64,000 nt of DNA from Opitutaceae bacterium (lineage in GTDB: Bacteria > Verrucomicrobiota > Verrucomicrobiia > Opitutales > Opitutaceae): NCBI GenBank assembly GCA_030648295.1, contig JAUSID010000289.1, positions 41,850 through 105,849 on the forward strand, in the 5' to 3' direction. A program made the translations under genes and the position numbers. The notes beneath the pieces are model-generated. The model ran no database searches. It was not told where the DNA came from and saw nothing but the letters and a program-made list of their open reading frames with translations. Shown piece by piece: positions 33,238 to 41,311 of this stretch (positions within the stretch are counted from its first letter, which is position 1; every line of letters starts with the position of its first letter).

Positions 33238-33483
33238 TGGTTCGGATGCACGAGCGAACGAGCGCAGAACTCAATTCTTTTCGCCACCCCGGGGTCGCTT
33301 GTGAGAGCGAAGAGTTCCTGCCCGCACCCGTTTTCCTCTTCCCACTTTGGCGTTTGCTCTTTTTCATTCGGCCGCGCGCTCCCCCGCGTGCCTGGTTCGA
33401 TTTGGCGCTGCCCTGCCTTTTTCATTCGTTTGCCACCCTCGTTATCCCCGACCCTGCTCCGTCGCACAACTTTCGCATCTCCC

Positions 33484-34983
33484 ATGAAATCCCTATCACC
33501 TTTTTTCGCCGCCGTTTTTGGTTTCGCTTTCACCACCTTCGCGGCGCAGCCGGCCAAGTCTGACGCCCGCGTATTCAAGGCCGGCGCCGCCACGAGCAAC
33601 ATTACACCCGCCTTGGGCGGGCTGATCGTCGGCGGATGGAGTCCGATTCCGGCGAAAGACATCCACGACGAACTGCACGCGCGCTGCCTCGCCCTCGACG
33701 ATGGCACGACCAGGCTCGTGTTCGTCGTGGTCGACAGCGTGTCGGTCAATCGCGAGGTATTTGACGAGGCGAAGCGGATGGCGACCGAGGCCACGGGTTT
33801 GCCGCGTGAAGCGATGATGATGTCGGCCACGCACACCCACTCGGCCACGAGCGCACGGGGCAGCAATCCCTTCGCGGCGTCGTCCACCGCCCCGAACCGC
33901 GGCAAGGCGCCGGCGAATGTGAACCTGGATGATTACCAGAGCTTCCTGGCCCGCCGGATTGCCGACGGCGTCAGCCGGGCGTTGAACAATCTCGAGCCGG
34001 CACAGATTGGCTGGGGCAGCGGCCAGGTGCCGCAACACGTGTTCAACCGCCGGTGGCTGCTCAAGGATGGCAAGACCGCCATCAACCCGTTCGGCGGCCA
34101 GGATCGTGCGGTGATGAATCCCGGCAATCGCACGGATTTGCTGAAGCCCGCGGGCCCGACGAATCCCCAGGTCTATTTCCTCTCCGTCCAGTCAACGAGC
34201 GGCCGGCCGATCGCGCTGCTGGCGAATTACTGGCTGCACTATGTCGGCGGCGTGGGCGGCGCGCAGATTTCGGCCGACTACTTTGGTGCATTCTGTGACC
34301 GGATACAGGAACTGCTCGGCGCCGACCGGCAGAATCCACCGTTCGTGGGCATCATGGCCAATGGTCCATGCGGCGACGTGAACAACATCAACTTCGCCGC
34401 GCGCGACACGACCAAGCGCCAGCCGTACGAAAAAATCCGGCTGGTCGCAAACGATGTCGCGCAGGAAATCGTCCGCGCGCGGAAAACCATCGAGCACCGG
34501 GACTGGGTGGAGCTGAAGTCGGCCCAGGCGGAACTCACCTTGAAGATGCGGCGGCCGACGCCGGATTTGATTAAATGGGCCGAGGGCGTTGTCGCCCGGC
34601 CGAAGACGGCCTCGCCCGTTCATGCCCACGAGGCCACTTACGCGCGGCGCACCCTCGATGCGAAAGACTGGCCCGAGACGGTGGATATCGTGTTGCAGGC
34701 CTATCGGATTGGCGACCTCGGCATCGCGGCGATTCCGTTCGAGACGTTCACCGAAACGGGACTGGAGATTAGGGCGAAGAGCCCGTTCAAGGACACCTTC
34801 ACGATTGAGCTGGCGAACGGCGGGTACGGTTATCTTCCGACGCCGGAACAGCACGAACTCGGCGGCTACGAGACGTGGCTCGGCACGAATCGTGTCGAGA
34901 AGGAAGCGACCCGAAAAATCGTGGCGCGGATGATGGAGTTGTTCGCGCAGGTGCAGCGCAAGGCCGGCGCCGCGACGGAGTAG
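33484..34983 (+). CDS. Neutral/alkaline ceramidase-like secreted protein (copy 2)
   Basis: 499 residues from the ATG at 33484. Signal peptide about 1-21 ('FFAAVFGFAFTTFAAQ'). Shared blocks with the 24575 gene: 'FKAGAATSNITPALGG', 'LVFVVVDSVSVNRE', 'MMSATHTHSATSARG', 'ANYWLHYVGGVG', 'IMANGPCGDVNNIN', 'FTIELANGGYGYLPTPEQHE'. The His in 'NYWLHY' replaces the 'NFSCHA' block of copy 1, so the two have diverged. Both lack the C-terminal Ig-like domain of classical ceramidases, and the natural substrate is open. Confidence 0.82.
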   Translation: MKSLSPFFAAVFGFAFTTFAAQPAKSDARVFKAGAATSNITPALGGLIVGGWSPIPAKDIHDELHARCLALDDGTTRLVFVVVDSVSVNREVFDEAKRMATEATGLPREAMMMSATHTHSATSARGSNPFAASSTAPNRGKAPANVNLDDYQSFLARRIADGVSRALNNLEPAQIGWGSGQVPQHVFNRRWLLKDGKTAINPFGGQDRAVMNPGNRTDLLKPAGPTNPQVYFLSVQSTSGRPIALLANYWLHYVGGVGGAQISADYFGAFCDRIQELLGADRQNPPFVGIMANGPCGDVNNINFAARDTTKRQPYEKIRLVANDVAQEIVRARKTIEHRDWVELKSAQAELTLKMRRPTPDLIKWAEGVVARPKTASPVHAHEATYARRTLDAKDWPETVDIVLQAYRIGDLGIAAIPFETFTETGLEIRAKSPFKDTFTIELANGGYGYLPTPEQHELGGYETWLGTNRVEKEATRKIVARMMELFAQVQRKAGAATE

Positions 34984-34989
34984 CCTCCC

Positions 34990-35046
34990 GGGAGCGCGGG
35001 CGTCCCGCCCGCAATGGATGAATGCGGGCCAGAGGCCCGCGCTCCC
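34990..35046. terminator. Large palindrome between convergent genes, REP-family hairpin
   Basis: GGGAGCGCGGGC (34990-35001) pairs perfectly with GCCCGCGCTCCC (35035-35046); inner arms GCCCGCA and TGCGGGC add a second stem. It fills the 67-bp gap between two convergent stop codons, so it can end transcription from both sides. The same arm sequence is found at 51841-51866 and 52522-52542, marking a dispersed repeat. Confidence 0.65.
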
Positions 35047-35050
35047 AGGG

Positions 35051-38000
35051 CTACCCCGCCCCCCACGCGCAAATCTTCTCAATCCCCGCCGCCGATCCGT
35101 CCCTCAGCCATCCGTCGAGTTGCGCCTGATCCTTCAGCTGCTGGCCGCGGGAGCGTGGCACGGCGAGATATCGCACCGGGACATCCGGCAGCGCCGTCAT
35201 GTCGCCCCACAGCTTTTCGAATTGCGCCACGGGCATGATGTCCTCCTGCCCGTTGCCCCAGCGCCGGCGGACCTCCTTCAGTGTAATGTACGTCGGCATC
35301 TTCGCGGCCAGCGCGCGCACGCCCGCCGCGATTCGCTCGGCATCATCGAGTGTACCGCGATCCAAGCCGAACAATGCGAGCAGCGCATCGATTCGGATCC
35401 AATACGTCGCCGAGTTGTAGAAGGTCAGCTTGAACTCGTCCTCTTCGCGCGCGAGCGCAAGTCCCTCGATCAACCGCAGCTGCCCGCCCACGCGCGCGAG
35501 GCCACCGCCGCGATCCTCCAGCCGCCGCCGAATCACTTCCACGCTCAACGTGGCGCCGTCCAGCACATGCCGGCCCAGCACCGCCGGGTCGAGGTTCGCG
35601 CCCAGCGTGTCGATATTGTGCAGCAGCAGGTGCTCAAGCTGTGGCTGCGCCGCGAGCAGCTCGCGCAATGTGCCGTTGAGCAGCAGATTCGCGATCTCGT
35701 ACCAATGGCCGACCGGATGCAGGCATTGGAGCGGCGTGTTGTCGGTGTAGTCGCTCGCTTCGCCTGTCGCCACCGCCCAGTCGATCAGCGCCTTGTGCAT
35801 GCTCTGCCGCATCTTTTCCCTCTGCGGATCGAGCTGCTGCTGCGGCATCTCCTCCCATGCGTAACGCAGGTCGCGCGCCATCGGGACCAGCCGCAATCCA
35901 ATCGAGCGGCCGCGCGAGAGGACGACGCGTCCCGGATAATCGAAGTTCCGCGCCGACGCGAGCGCGTGTTCCATCGGCCCGTGCGTGAGATGGCTCGTCG
36001 TGAACACGTGCGTCACCGGCGCGCCGAACGCCAGCGTGGTCGCGCGGCTCTTCGCCAGGTGCGTCTCCACAAAACTGCGGTGCTGCCCGCCGAACTTCGC
36101 GAACGGATGCAACGCCTTCACCGTGCCGGCACCCTGCGTCCAGCGGCTGCCCGCCCCGGCGGCGAGGGTCACCACCGCCACCCGGCCTTCACGCAATGCG
36201 GCCGCCCCCGCCTCTTCCGCGTCGTGCTCCGGCGAATACAGTGCGACCACATCACCGGCCCGAACGTCCTCCACCTGGGTCGTGACCGCCACGCGGTTTT
36301 GGGCAAGCCCGATCCGGCCGGCGCGCAGATCGGCGCGAATCCGTTCGTGCTGAATGGGGTCGAATCCATTCGCCGCGAGCATCTCGCGCAGCGAGCCGCC
36401 CGCCGCCGTGTGCTCCGCCGGCGGCGGCAGGATCCGGTGCATCAGCGGCGCCACCAGCGGCCGCTCGCCGTGGGTGAACAGGTGTCGCGCGCTGAACCGG
36501 TCCATCTCCGCCCGCCGCGCCGATGGCAGTGCCCGCGGATCCTGCCGCACCCAGCGCGGCAGCATGAACAGGTAGTATTCCGGCGAAAACAGCGCCGCCT
36601 CCCCACCCTCGAAGGTCGCGGTGGACCCGTTCTCGTTCAGCTCGAAGTCGTACACCACGGGATCCATCGCGAACGGCAGCGCATGCTCGAGCCCCGCCTT
36701 CGTCCGCCGCATGATATCCAGAATCTGGCGACGCGCCTCGGGCTTCGCCGCCGGGTCGACGAAGAAACCCATGCCGCCGCCGGACATTCCGCCGAGCATG
36801 ATGAAGCCGTGGTAACGGCTGCCGAGCGCCGCCTCGATCTCGCGAATCAGCCGCTCGGTGTAGGCGTTGGTCGCCCAGGGAATGATCGTCTGGAGCGGGC
36901 CGAAGAAATTGCGCGTCGTCAGCTCGGCCACCCGCCGCACGTCACCCGCCTGCAAGGCGCCCACGATTCCGCGCAGGATTTCCTGCGCCTCCTGCCGCGC
37001 GGCCCATTCGCGCTCGAGCTTCAGCAGATATTTCTCCGTCACCATCTCGAGGATCGGACCGACATTCTGGCTCATCCCGCCGTGCACGAGGATGAGCGAA
37101 TCCTGCAGCGCCCGGCGGGTCGCCGGCGCAATCGCCTTCGGATCGAATACACGGTGACGCGGCAGCAGCCGCCCCCGGCTGGTGCCGTACTCCGTGTCGC
37201 CCGGCGTGGCGAGTTCGCCCTCGATCAGCTTGATCCCGGGCCAGATGCCGCCACTGTCCTGCCAGCCGCCACCGGAGCCACCCAGCCACTCGCCGAGGAT
37301 GGCGCGACTCGCGATCGTGCGGCGCTCCTCTTCCGATAATCCCCCGGCAAGCTGCCCCACCTGTCCCGTCGCGCGCATTGCCACCGCGATCAGGCAGCCG
37401 AGGAGATTGGTGGAGACGGCGAGCCGCGAGCCCTTGGGGATGTCGCGCACCTGGCTCGCGATTTCCAATCCGCGGCCGGGTCCGCAGAGGCGGGCGAGGA
37501 TCCCGTCGAGCGGGTGGCCCGAACCCTCGAGCCCCGGCGGCACGATTCCAGCCGCGATGACGGCGGCCTTCAGCAACCCCAGGTAATCCTTCGCGAAGTC
37601 GAATACCTCCTCGATGCTCGTGATGTCGGCCGTGGCGCCGAGGTCGACGCTGGTGAGGCGCAGGACCGGTTCGTCGATCACCCGCAAATACGCGCACACC
37701 GGCGGACGGGGCGTCGCGTCGCGCCCATGCACAGCGAGGTCGATCGAAAGGTTGAGCACCTTCGCGCCCTCCGGATAATCCATGCCGAGGAAAAAGATGT
37801 CGCTCCACGCCGCATGGCTGAGATCGAGCCGGACCGCCGTCTCTTCGCGCAACACCGGCGCGGTGCCGTCGGGCCCGCGGACGAGCAGTTCACCGTGCAG
37901 CCGCAGCGGATAATCCAGCGGATGCCCCATCCGGAACATCCACTGGTTGCCGCGGACGTGCCGCACGGTTTTCTGCACCTGCTGCGCCAGCGTCTTGAAC

Positions 38001-38398
38001 GCAAGCCCGTGATAGGCCGCGGCGAGCGCGCTGCCCAGCGCGTCGGACGCGCCGTGCGTTTGCTGGTGCGTGAGAAAGATCGCGATCGCCTCCTCGAAAC
38101 GCCGCTCGAGACACCGCTCATGTCCCGCGAAGGGAATCGTGCCCGGTGCGTCCACCGGATAATGCGGCGGCAGGAAATAGCGGTGGATCGCCTCGAGGAA
38201 AAAGACCGCGCGGACGCCATGGTAGAAATTGTCGGCCGTCTGGCGCCATGCCTCCAGGTCCGCCGCGATTCGCTCGAGCCTGGCCCGATCCGCCGTTCGG
38301 CAGAGATGTTCGAAAGCGACGGCACCGTTGTCGGCACCCTGGACGAGAGCGAGTAGCTGGGGATCCACGGTGAAATTCAAGCGAAGCCGTTTCTGCAC
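35051..38398 (-). CDS. Fusion of GHMP-type sugar kinase and UTP-sugar-1-phosphate uridylyltransferase-like domain
   Basis: 1115 residues. Residues 1-150 are a helical N-terminal part I do not recognise. About 190-650 is a GHMP-kinase-like domain with the ATP-binding motif 'DIPKGSRLAVSTNLLG' and the C-terminal glycine motif 'MLGGMSGGGMGFFVDP'. About 730-1115 is a nucleotidyltransferase of the UDP-glucose pyrophosphorylase type with 'VVTLAAGAGSRWTQGAGTV' followed by 'KALHPFAKFGG', 'FTTSHLTHGPMEHAL' and 'LLHNIDTLGANLDP'. One protein could phosphorylate a free sugar at C1 and activate it to a UDP-sugar, like plant and Bacteroides bifunctional salvage enzymes but in another domain order and family. 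A separate GalU-like gene lies upstream. Sugar unknown. Confidence 0.78.
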   Translation of the reverse strand: MQKRLRLNFTVDPQLLALVQGADNGAVAFEHLCRTADRARLERIAADLEAWRQTADNFYHGVRAVFFLEAIHRYFLPPHYPVDAPGTIPFAGHERCLERRFEEAIAIFLTHQQTHGASDALGSALAAAYHGLAFKTLAQQVQKTVRHVRGNQWMFRMGHPLDYPLRLHGELLVRGPDGTAPVLREETAVRLDLSHAAWSDIFFLGMDYPEGAKVLNLSIDLAVHGRDATPRPPVCAYLRVIDEPVLRLTSVDLGATADITSIEEVFDFAKDYLGLLKAAVIAAGIVPPGLEGSGHPLDGILARLCGPGRGLEIASQVRDIPKGSRLAVSTNLLGCLIAVAMRATGQVGQLAGGLSEEERRTIASRAILGEWLGGSGGGWQDSGGIWPGIKLIEGELATPGDTEYGTSRGRLLPRHRVFDPKAIAPATRRALQDSLILVHGGMSQNVGPILEMVTEKYLLKLEREWAARQEAQEILRGIVGALQAGDVRRVAELTTRNFFGPLQTIIPWATNAYTERLIREIEAALGSRYHGFIMLGGMSGGGMGFFVDPAAKPEARRQILDIMRRTKAGLEHALPFAMDPVVYDFELNENGSTATFEGGEAALFSPEYYLFMLPRWVRQDPRALPSARRAEMDRFSARHLFTHGERPLVAPLMHRILPPPAEHTAAGGSLREMLAANGFDPIQHERIRADLRAGRIGLAQNRVAVTTQVEDVRAGDVVALYSPEHDAEEAGAAALREGRVAVVTLAAGAGSRWTQGAGTVKALHPFAKFGGQHRSFVETHLAKSRATTLAFGAPVTHVFTTSHLTHGPMEHALASARNFDYPGRVVLSRGRSIGLRLVPMARDLRYAWEEMPQQQLDPQREKMRQSMHKALIDWAVATGEASDYTDNTPLQCLHPVGHWYEIANLLLNGTLRELLAAQPQLEHLLLHNIDTLGANLDPAVLGRHVLDGATLSVEVIRRRLEDRGGGLARVGGQLRLIEGLALAREEDEFKLTFYNSATYWIRIDALLALFGLDRGTLDDAERIAAGVRALAAKMPTYITLKEVRRRWGNGQEDIMPVAQFEKLWGDMTALPDVPVRYLAVPRSRGQQLKDQAQLDGWLRDGSAAGIEKICAWGAG

Positions 38399-38464
38399 CG
38401 CAGAGCGTGATCACGGCCGTATTGCTTCATCAATTTATCGTTTCAGCTTTTTCGTCGCTTTTTT

Positions 38465-38592
38465 CACCGTCTCACCGCTTCACCGTCTCACCGCATTACC
38501 GTTTCACCGTCTCACCGTTTAACCGCTTCACCGCTTAACCGTTTCACCGTCTCACCGTCTCACCGTCTCACCGATTAACTGCTTCACCGTTC
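38465..38592. repeat. 16 tandem copies of an 8-bp unit (CACCGTCT type) abutting a stop codon
   Basis: Units on the plus strand are CACCGTCT, CACCGCTT, CACCGTTT, AACCGCTT and variants, exactly 16 octamers over 128 bp. The array ends 1 bp before the stop of the minus-strand nucleotidyltransferase gene (38594). In mRNA sense it is AGACGGTG-type, purine-rich. Same placement as the arrays at 20271 and 26488 but another unit. Confidence 0.85.
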
Positions 38593-38593
38593 C

Positions 38594-39448
38594 TCAGCGC
38601 CGGCTCGAATCCAGCGCCAGTTCCTCGGTCAGCAGCGCGAGCACCTCCTCGCGCGCGGCGCCATGGAGACCGAGCGAAATCTGCGCGCGAAGCAGCCCGA
38701 ACGGCGCCTCGAGATCGGCGCGCCGGCCGGCGATTTCGACCGCGAGATATTTTTCGCGTGCTGCGAGCTGGTTCAGTGCCGGCGTCAACCCGAGTTTTTC
38801 CGCCGGCACGGCGGCGGCGGCGTCCGCCAGCAGCGCGAAGACTTTCCGGGTCAGTACGTGCATGCCGAAGAAGCACAGGTAGTGACCGCTGCGAAGCCCC
38901 GGCACGACACACTGCTGCTCCGCCACCGTCGGCGTCGGTTTTTCGATCACGCGGTCGACCTGGTAAATGCCGGCGTGCCCGGGCATGAGCGTGCCGCTGA
39001 CGGTTCCGTAAAAGCGGAGCTGGCTCTCGTGCGTCGCCTGGACCGCGGAGATGGCGCAGCCCTCCGTCGCACTGAGATCGAGCAGTTGCTGCGTACAGCT
39101 CTTCTCCACCCGGCTGACATACAGGTGATCGCTGACCTGGAGGAGAAACGATTCGGTGCCGACGAACTCACGACCACACAGCACGGCGTGGCCGTATCCA
39201 TTCGGCGATGACTGCTCGAGGAAAACCAGCCGGTCGGCAAATGGCGCCAGTACGCTTTCGTAGGCCGGACGGTCGCCCGGCGCGAGGACGAGCCCGACCG
39301 ATTCGATTCCGGCGGCGAACATCTCGTCGAGGATGATGGCGAGCGCCGGCTTGGTGGCGCCATCACGGTCGGTGAGCGATTGAAGGGGCAACCGGCGTTG
39401 CTGGGGGCCGGCCGCGGTGATCAGGGCCTTCCGGATTCGGGTTGGCAT
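38594..39448 (-). CDS. Sugar nucleotidyltransferase, GalU/UTP-glucose-1-phosphate uridylyltransferase-like
   Basis: 284 residues from the ATG at 39448; the frame is open to 39478. The N-terminal nucleotide motif is 'RKALITAAGPQQRRLPLQSL', a weakened GxGxRxxP signature with Gln-Gln in place of Gly-x-Arg. 'KPALAIILDEMFAAGIESV' follows, then 'LQVSDHLYV' with the metal-binding Asp and 'RVIEKPTPTVAEQQ'. It probably makes or recycles UDP-sugars together with the adjacent kinase-uridylyltransferase fusion, 195 bp downstream. The altered N-terminal motif leaves activity uncertain. Confidence 0.75.
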   Translation of the reverse strand: MPTRIRKALITAAGPQQRRLPLQSLTDRDGATKPALAIILDEMFAAGIESVGLVLAPGDRPAYESVLAPFADRLVFLEQSSPNGYGHAVLCGREFVGTESFLLQVSDHLYVSRVEKSCTQQLLDLSATEGCAISAVQATHESQLRFYGTVSGTLMPGHAGIYQVDRVIEKPTPTVAEQQCVVPGLRSGHYLCFFGMHVLTRKVFALLADAAAAVPAEKLGLTPALNQLAAREKYLAVEIAGRRADLEAPFGLLRAQISLGLHGAAREEVLALLTEELALDSSRR

Positions 39449-39523
39449 GCGTGTGCTGGAGCGCCCTTGGAAGCGCACCCACCCCCGACACGCAAGACGG
39501 AACCAAGACCCCCGGGGTCCATG

Positions 39524-39687
39524 GGGCGTATCTCAGTTTTCTGCACGGCGCAACGTGGCACGGGCGTCCCGCCCGTGGACGGCGCTCCGCGCCGCAAACA
39601 TGGGCGAGACGCCCATGCCACTTCACGGGCAAGATGCCCGTGCTACGACAGACTCCAACGCGCCGTGCAGAAAACTGAGATGCGCCC
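39524..39687. repeat. 164-bp composite palindromic element with four internal hairpins
   Basis: Outer arms: GGGCGTATCTCAGTTTTCTG... (39524-39550) and its 27-bp complement at 39661-39687, one mismatch. Inside are CACGGGCG/CGCCCGTG, GGCGCTCCGCGCC, TGGGCG/CGCCCA and ACGGGCA/TGCCCGT hairpins. It occupies most of the 306-bp gap 39449-39754; no gene is visible there. Confidence 0.75.
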
Positions 39688-39754
39688 GGGTCCATGCTTC
39701 CGGGGTTGCGCCGGGCACTGATCCGCGGCGATAACGGCAGCGGCCCATCGAGAC

Positions 39755-40654
39755 ATGGAACCACGACCGCATTTCACCGCCGCACTTTTTTCCGTCCTCG
39801 CGCTGGTTGTCACCGTCCGGGCGGAACCGAGGATACTGTATGAGAAGCCGTCGGCCTTCGGCACGGTCATCGTCACGGAAGAGGCCGGGCTGCGGACGCT
39901 GCTGTTTGAGAGAGGCGGGGCGAAGCAAAGCGTGGTGAAGATTGGCGACCCCCGCCACCTGGAGCTGGCCTACGCGCCCGTGGCCTTCACCGGGCTGGCG
40001 CTGTGTGCGGCCGAGCCCCGCCGGGCGCTCGTCGTCGGGCTCGGCGGCGGAACCCTGCCGATGTTTTTCCGCGCTTATTATCCCGACGCGACGATCGATG
40101 CCGTCGACATCGACCCGGCCGTCGTCCAGGTGGCGCGGACCTACTTCGGGTTTCGGGAGGACGACCGGATGCGCGCCGTCGTGGGAGATGGCCGCGAGTT
40201 CATCGAGAAAACCCGCCAGCCGTACGACATCATCTTCCTGGATGCGTTCGGCAGCGATAGCGTGCCGGCGCACCTCACCACGGAGGAGTTCCTGCGGGCC
40301 GTGCGCCGGGCTCTCCGGCCCGACGGCGTGGTGGTGGGCAATATCTGGGGCCGCGGGGCCAACCCGCTATACGATCCCATGGTTCGCACGTATCAGGAGG
40401 TCTTTGACGAACTGTACATCATCAACGTCCAGGACGCCGCGAACGAAATCCTGCTCGCACTGCCGCAACCGCTGAATTTCAGCCGCGAGGCGCTGGCGGG
40501 CATGGCCCGCCAGGTCTCGAACTTCCGCCGGTTTCGCTACGATCTCGGCGACCGCGTGATGTATGGATTTCAGCCCGGAATCACCAAGCGCTCCGACCAT
40601 CGCGTCCTGCGCGATGCGGACCTGAAGAAACCGCCCAATCCGGATTCGCCATAA
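39755..40654 (+). CDS. Spermidine-synthase-like methyltransferase-fold protein with signal peptide
   Basis: 299 residues. A signal peptide is apparent ('TAALFSVLALVVTVRAEP', 8-25). The body is a polyamine-synthase-type Rossmann fold: 'RALVVGLGGGTLPMFFRAYY', 'IDAVDIDPAVVQVARTYFG', 'VVGDGREFIEKTRQPYDII', 'FLDAFGSDSVPAHLTTEEFL'. The GLGGGT, DIDP and LDAFGSD blocks are those of spermidine-synthase superfamily proteins, which bind decarboxylated SAM or related cofactors. Export from the cytoplasm would leave it without cofactor, so either the hydrophobic start is an anchor or the role differs. No other polyamine gene is nearby. Confidence 0.75.
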   Translation: MEPRPHFTAALFSVLALVVTVRAEPRILYEKPSAFGTVIVTEEAGLRTLLFERGGAKQSVVKIGDPRHLELAYAPVAFTGLALCAAEPRRALVVGLGGGTLPMFFRAYYPDATIDAVDIDPAVVQVARTYFGFREDDRMRAVVGDGREFIEKTRQPYDIIFLDAFGSDSVPAHLTTEEFLRAVRRALRPDGVVVGNIWGRGANPLYDPMVRTYQEVFDELYIINVQDAANEILLALPQPLNFSREALAGMARQVSNFRRFRYDLGDRVMYGFQPGITKRSDHRVLRDADLKKPPNPDSP

Positions 40655-40880
40655 CCGCGGTTTCGCGTCCCTGCATTCTTTGCCGGTCCGGGTTCGAATC
40701 CGCCGCCGCGGGCGTAATCAACCCGTCCCTTTCAAGGCCCGAACGCGAGAGCCAGCAGGCGAAGGGTCATGCGGTGGCGAACTTAGCGGTGCGACCGCGG
40801 TGGTGTCAGGCCGATAGTCGGAACGCGCCGGGCGAAAAGCAGGCTTCGCCGCCCACCGACGGCGCGGCCGCATCGCGCCG

Positions 40881-41120
40881 CTACTCCCGGGCAACAGCAG
40901 CGCTCCCGCGAGCGACCTTGGCATTGGCCGGGGCGGTCTCCCGCACGATCTGCCACGCGACCTGGCGAAGGTGCGCGGCAAACGCGACGTCCACTCCCGC
41001 CGGCACGAAGGCAAGCTTCTCGGGCGACTCGTCGAACAGAAAGCCATACCACACGAGCGCGCCAAGATACTCGCCGGCGGCGTTGGCGTGATTCGCGTCC
41101 TTGCCGAGTTTCTTCGCGGG
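40881..41120 (-). pseudogene. C-terminal fragment of an SGNH-hydrolase/DUF4886-like protein
   Basis: The frame 'DANHANAAGEYLGALVWYGF' then 'LFDESPEKLAFVPAGVDVAF' and 'AAHLRQVAWQIV' resembles the end of secreted SGNH/DUF4886 proteins ('HAN..G.YLGACVWYE.LFG.S...FVP.G'). The upstream catalytic part is missing. Abutting it (stop at 41123-41125) is another tail, '...DHWILPNQSHSLHVGYR', that looks like the end of an outer-membrane barrel. Two unrelated gene ends meeting here mark a rearranged junction beside the restriction locus. Otherwise 40655-41311 shows no gene. Confidence 0.5.
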
Positions 41121-41311
41121 ACTCAGCGGTAGCCGACGTGGAGCGAGTGCGACTGGTTCGGAAGGATCCAGTGATCCGTGCGCCGCGGTGTGCGGGGAAA
41201 CGGCGTGGAAGTCGAACGCGTTTTCCGCGTCACGGCGGACGATTGCGGCTTCAGCTGGATTTGCGCGCTTGTAGCAGCGAGCGCAGCGCCGCAAAGTCGC
41301 CGGAGAGCTAC

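Noticed and set aside
40680..40712. tRNA-like T-loop GGTTCGAATCC
   Set aside because: The flanking bases do not form a T-stem (CCGGG versus CCGCC), and no anticodon or D arm is found upstream; the preceding bases are the end of the spermidine-synthase-like gene.
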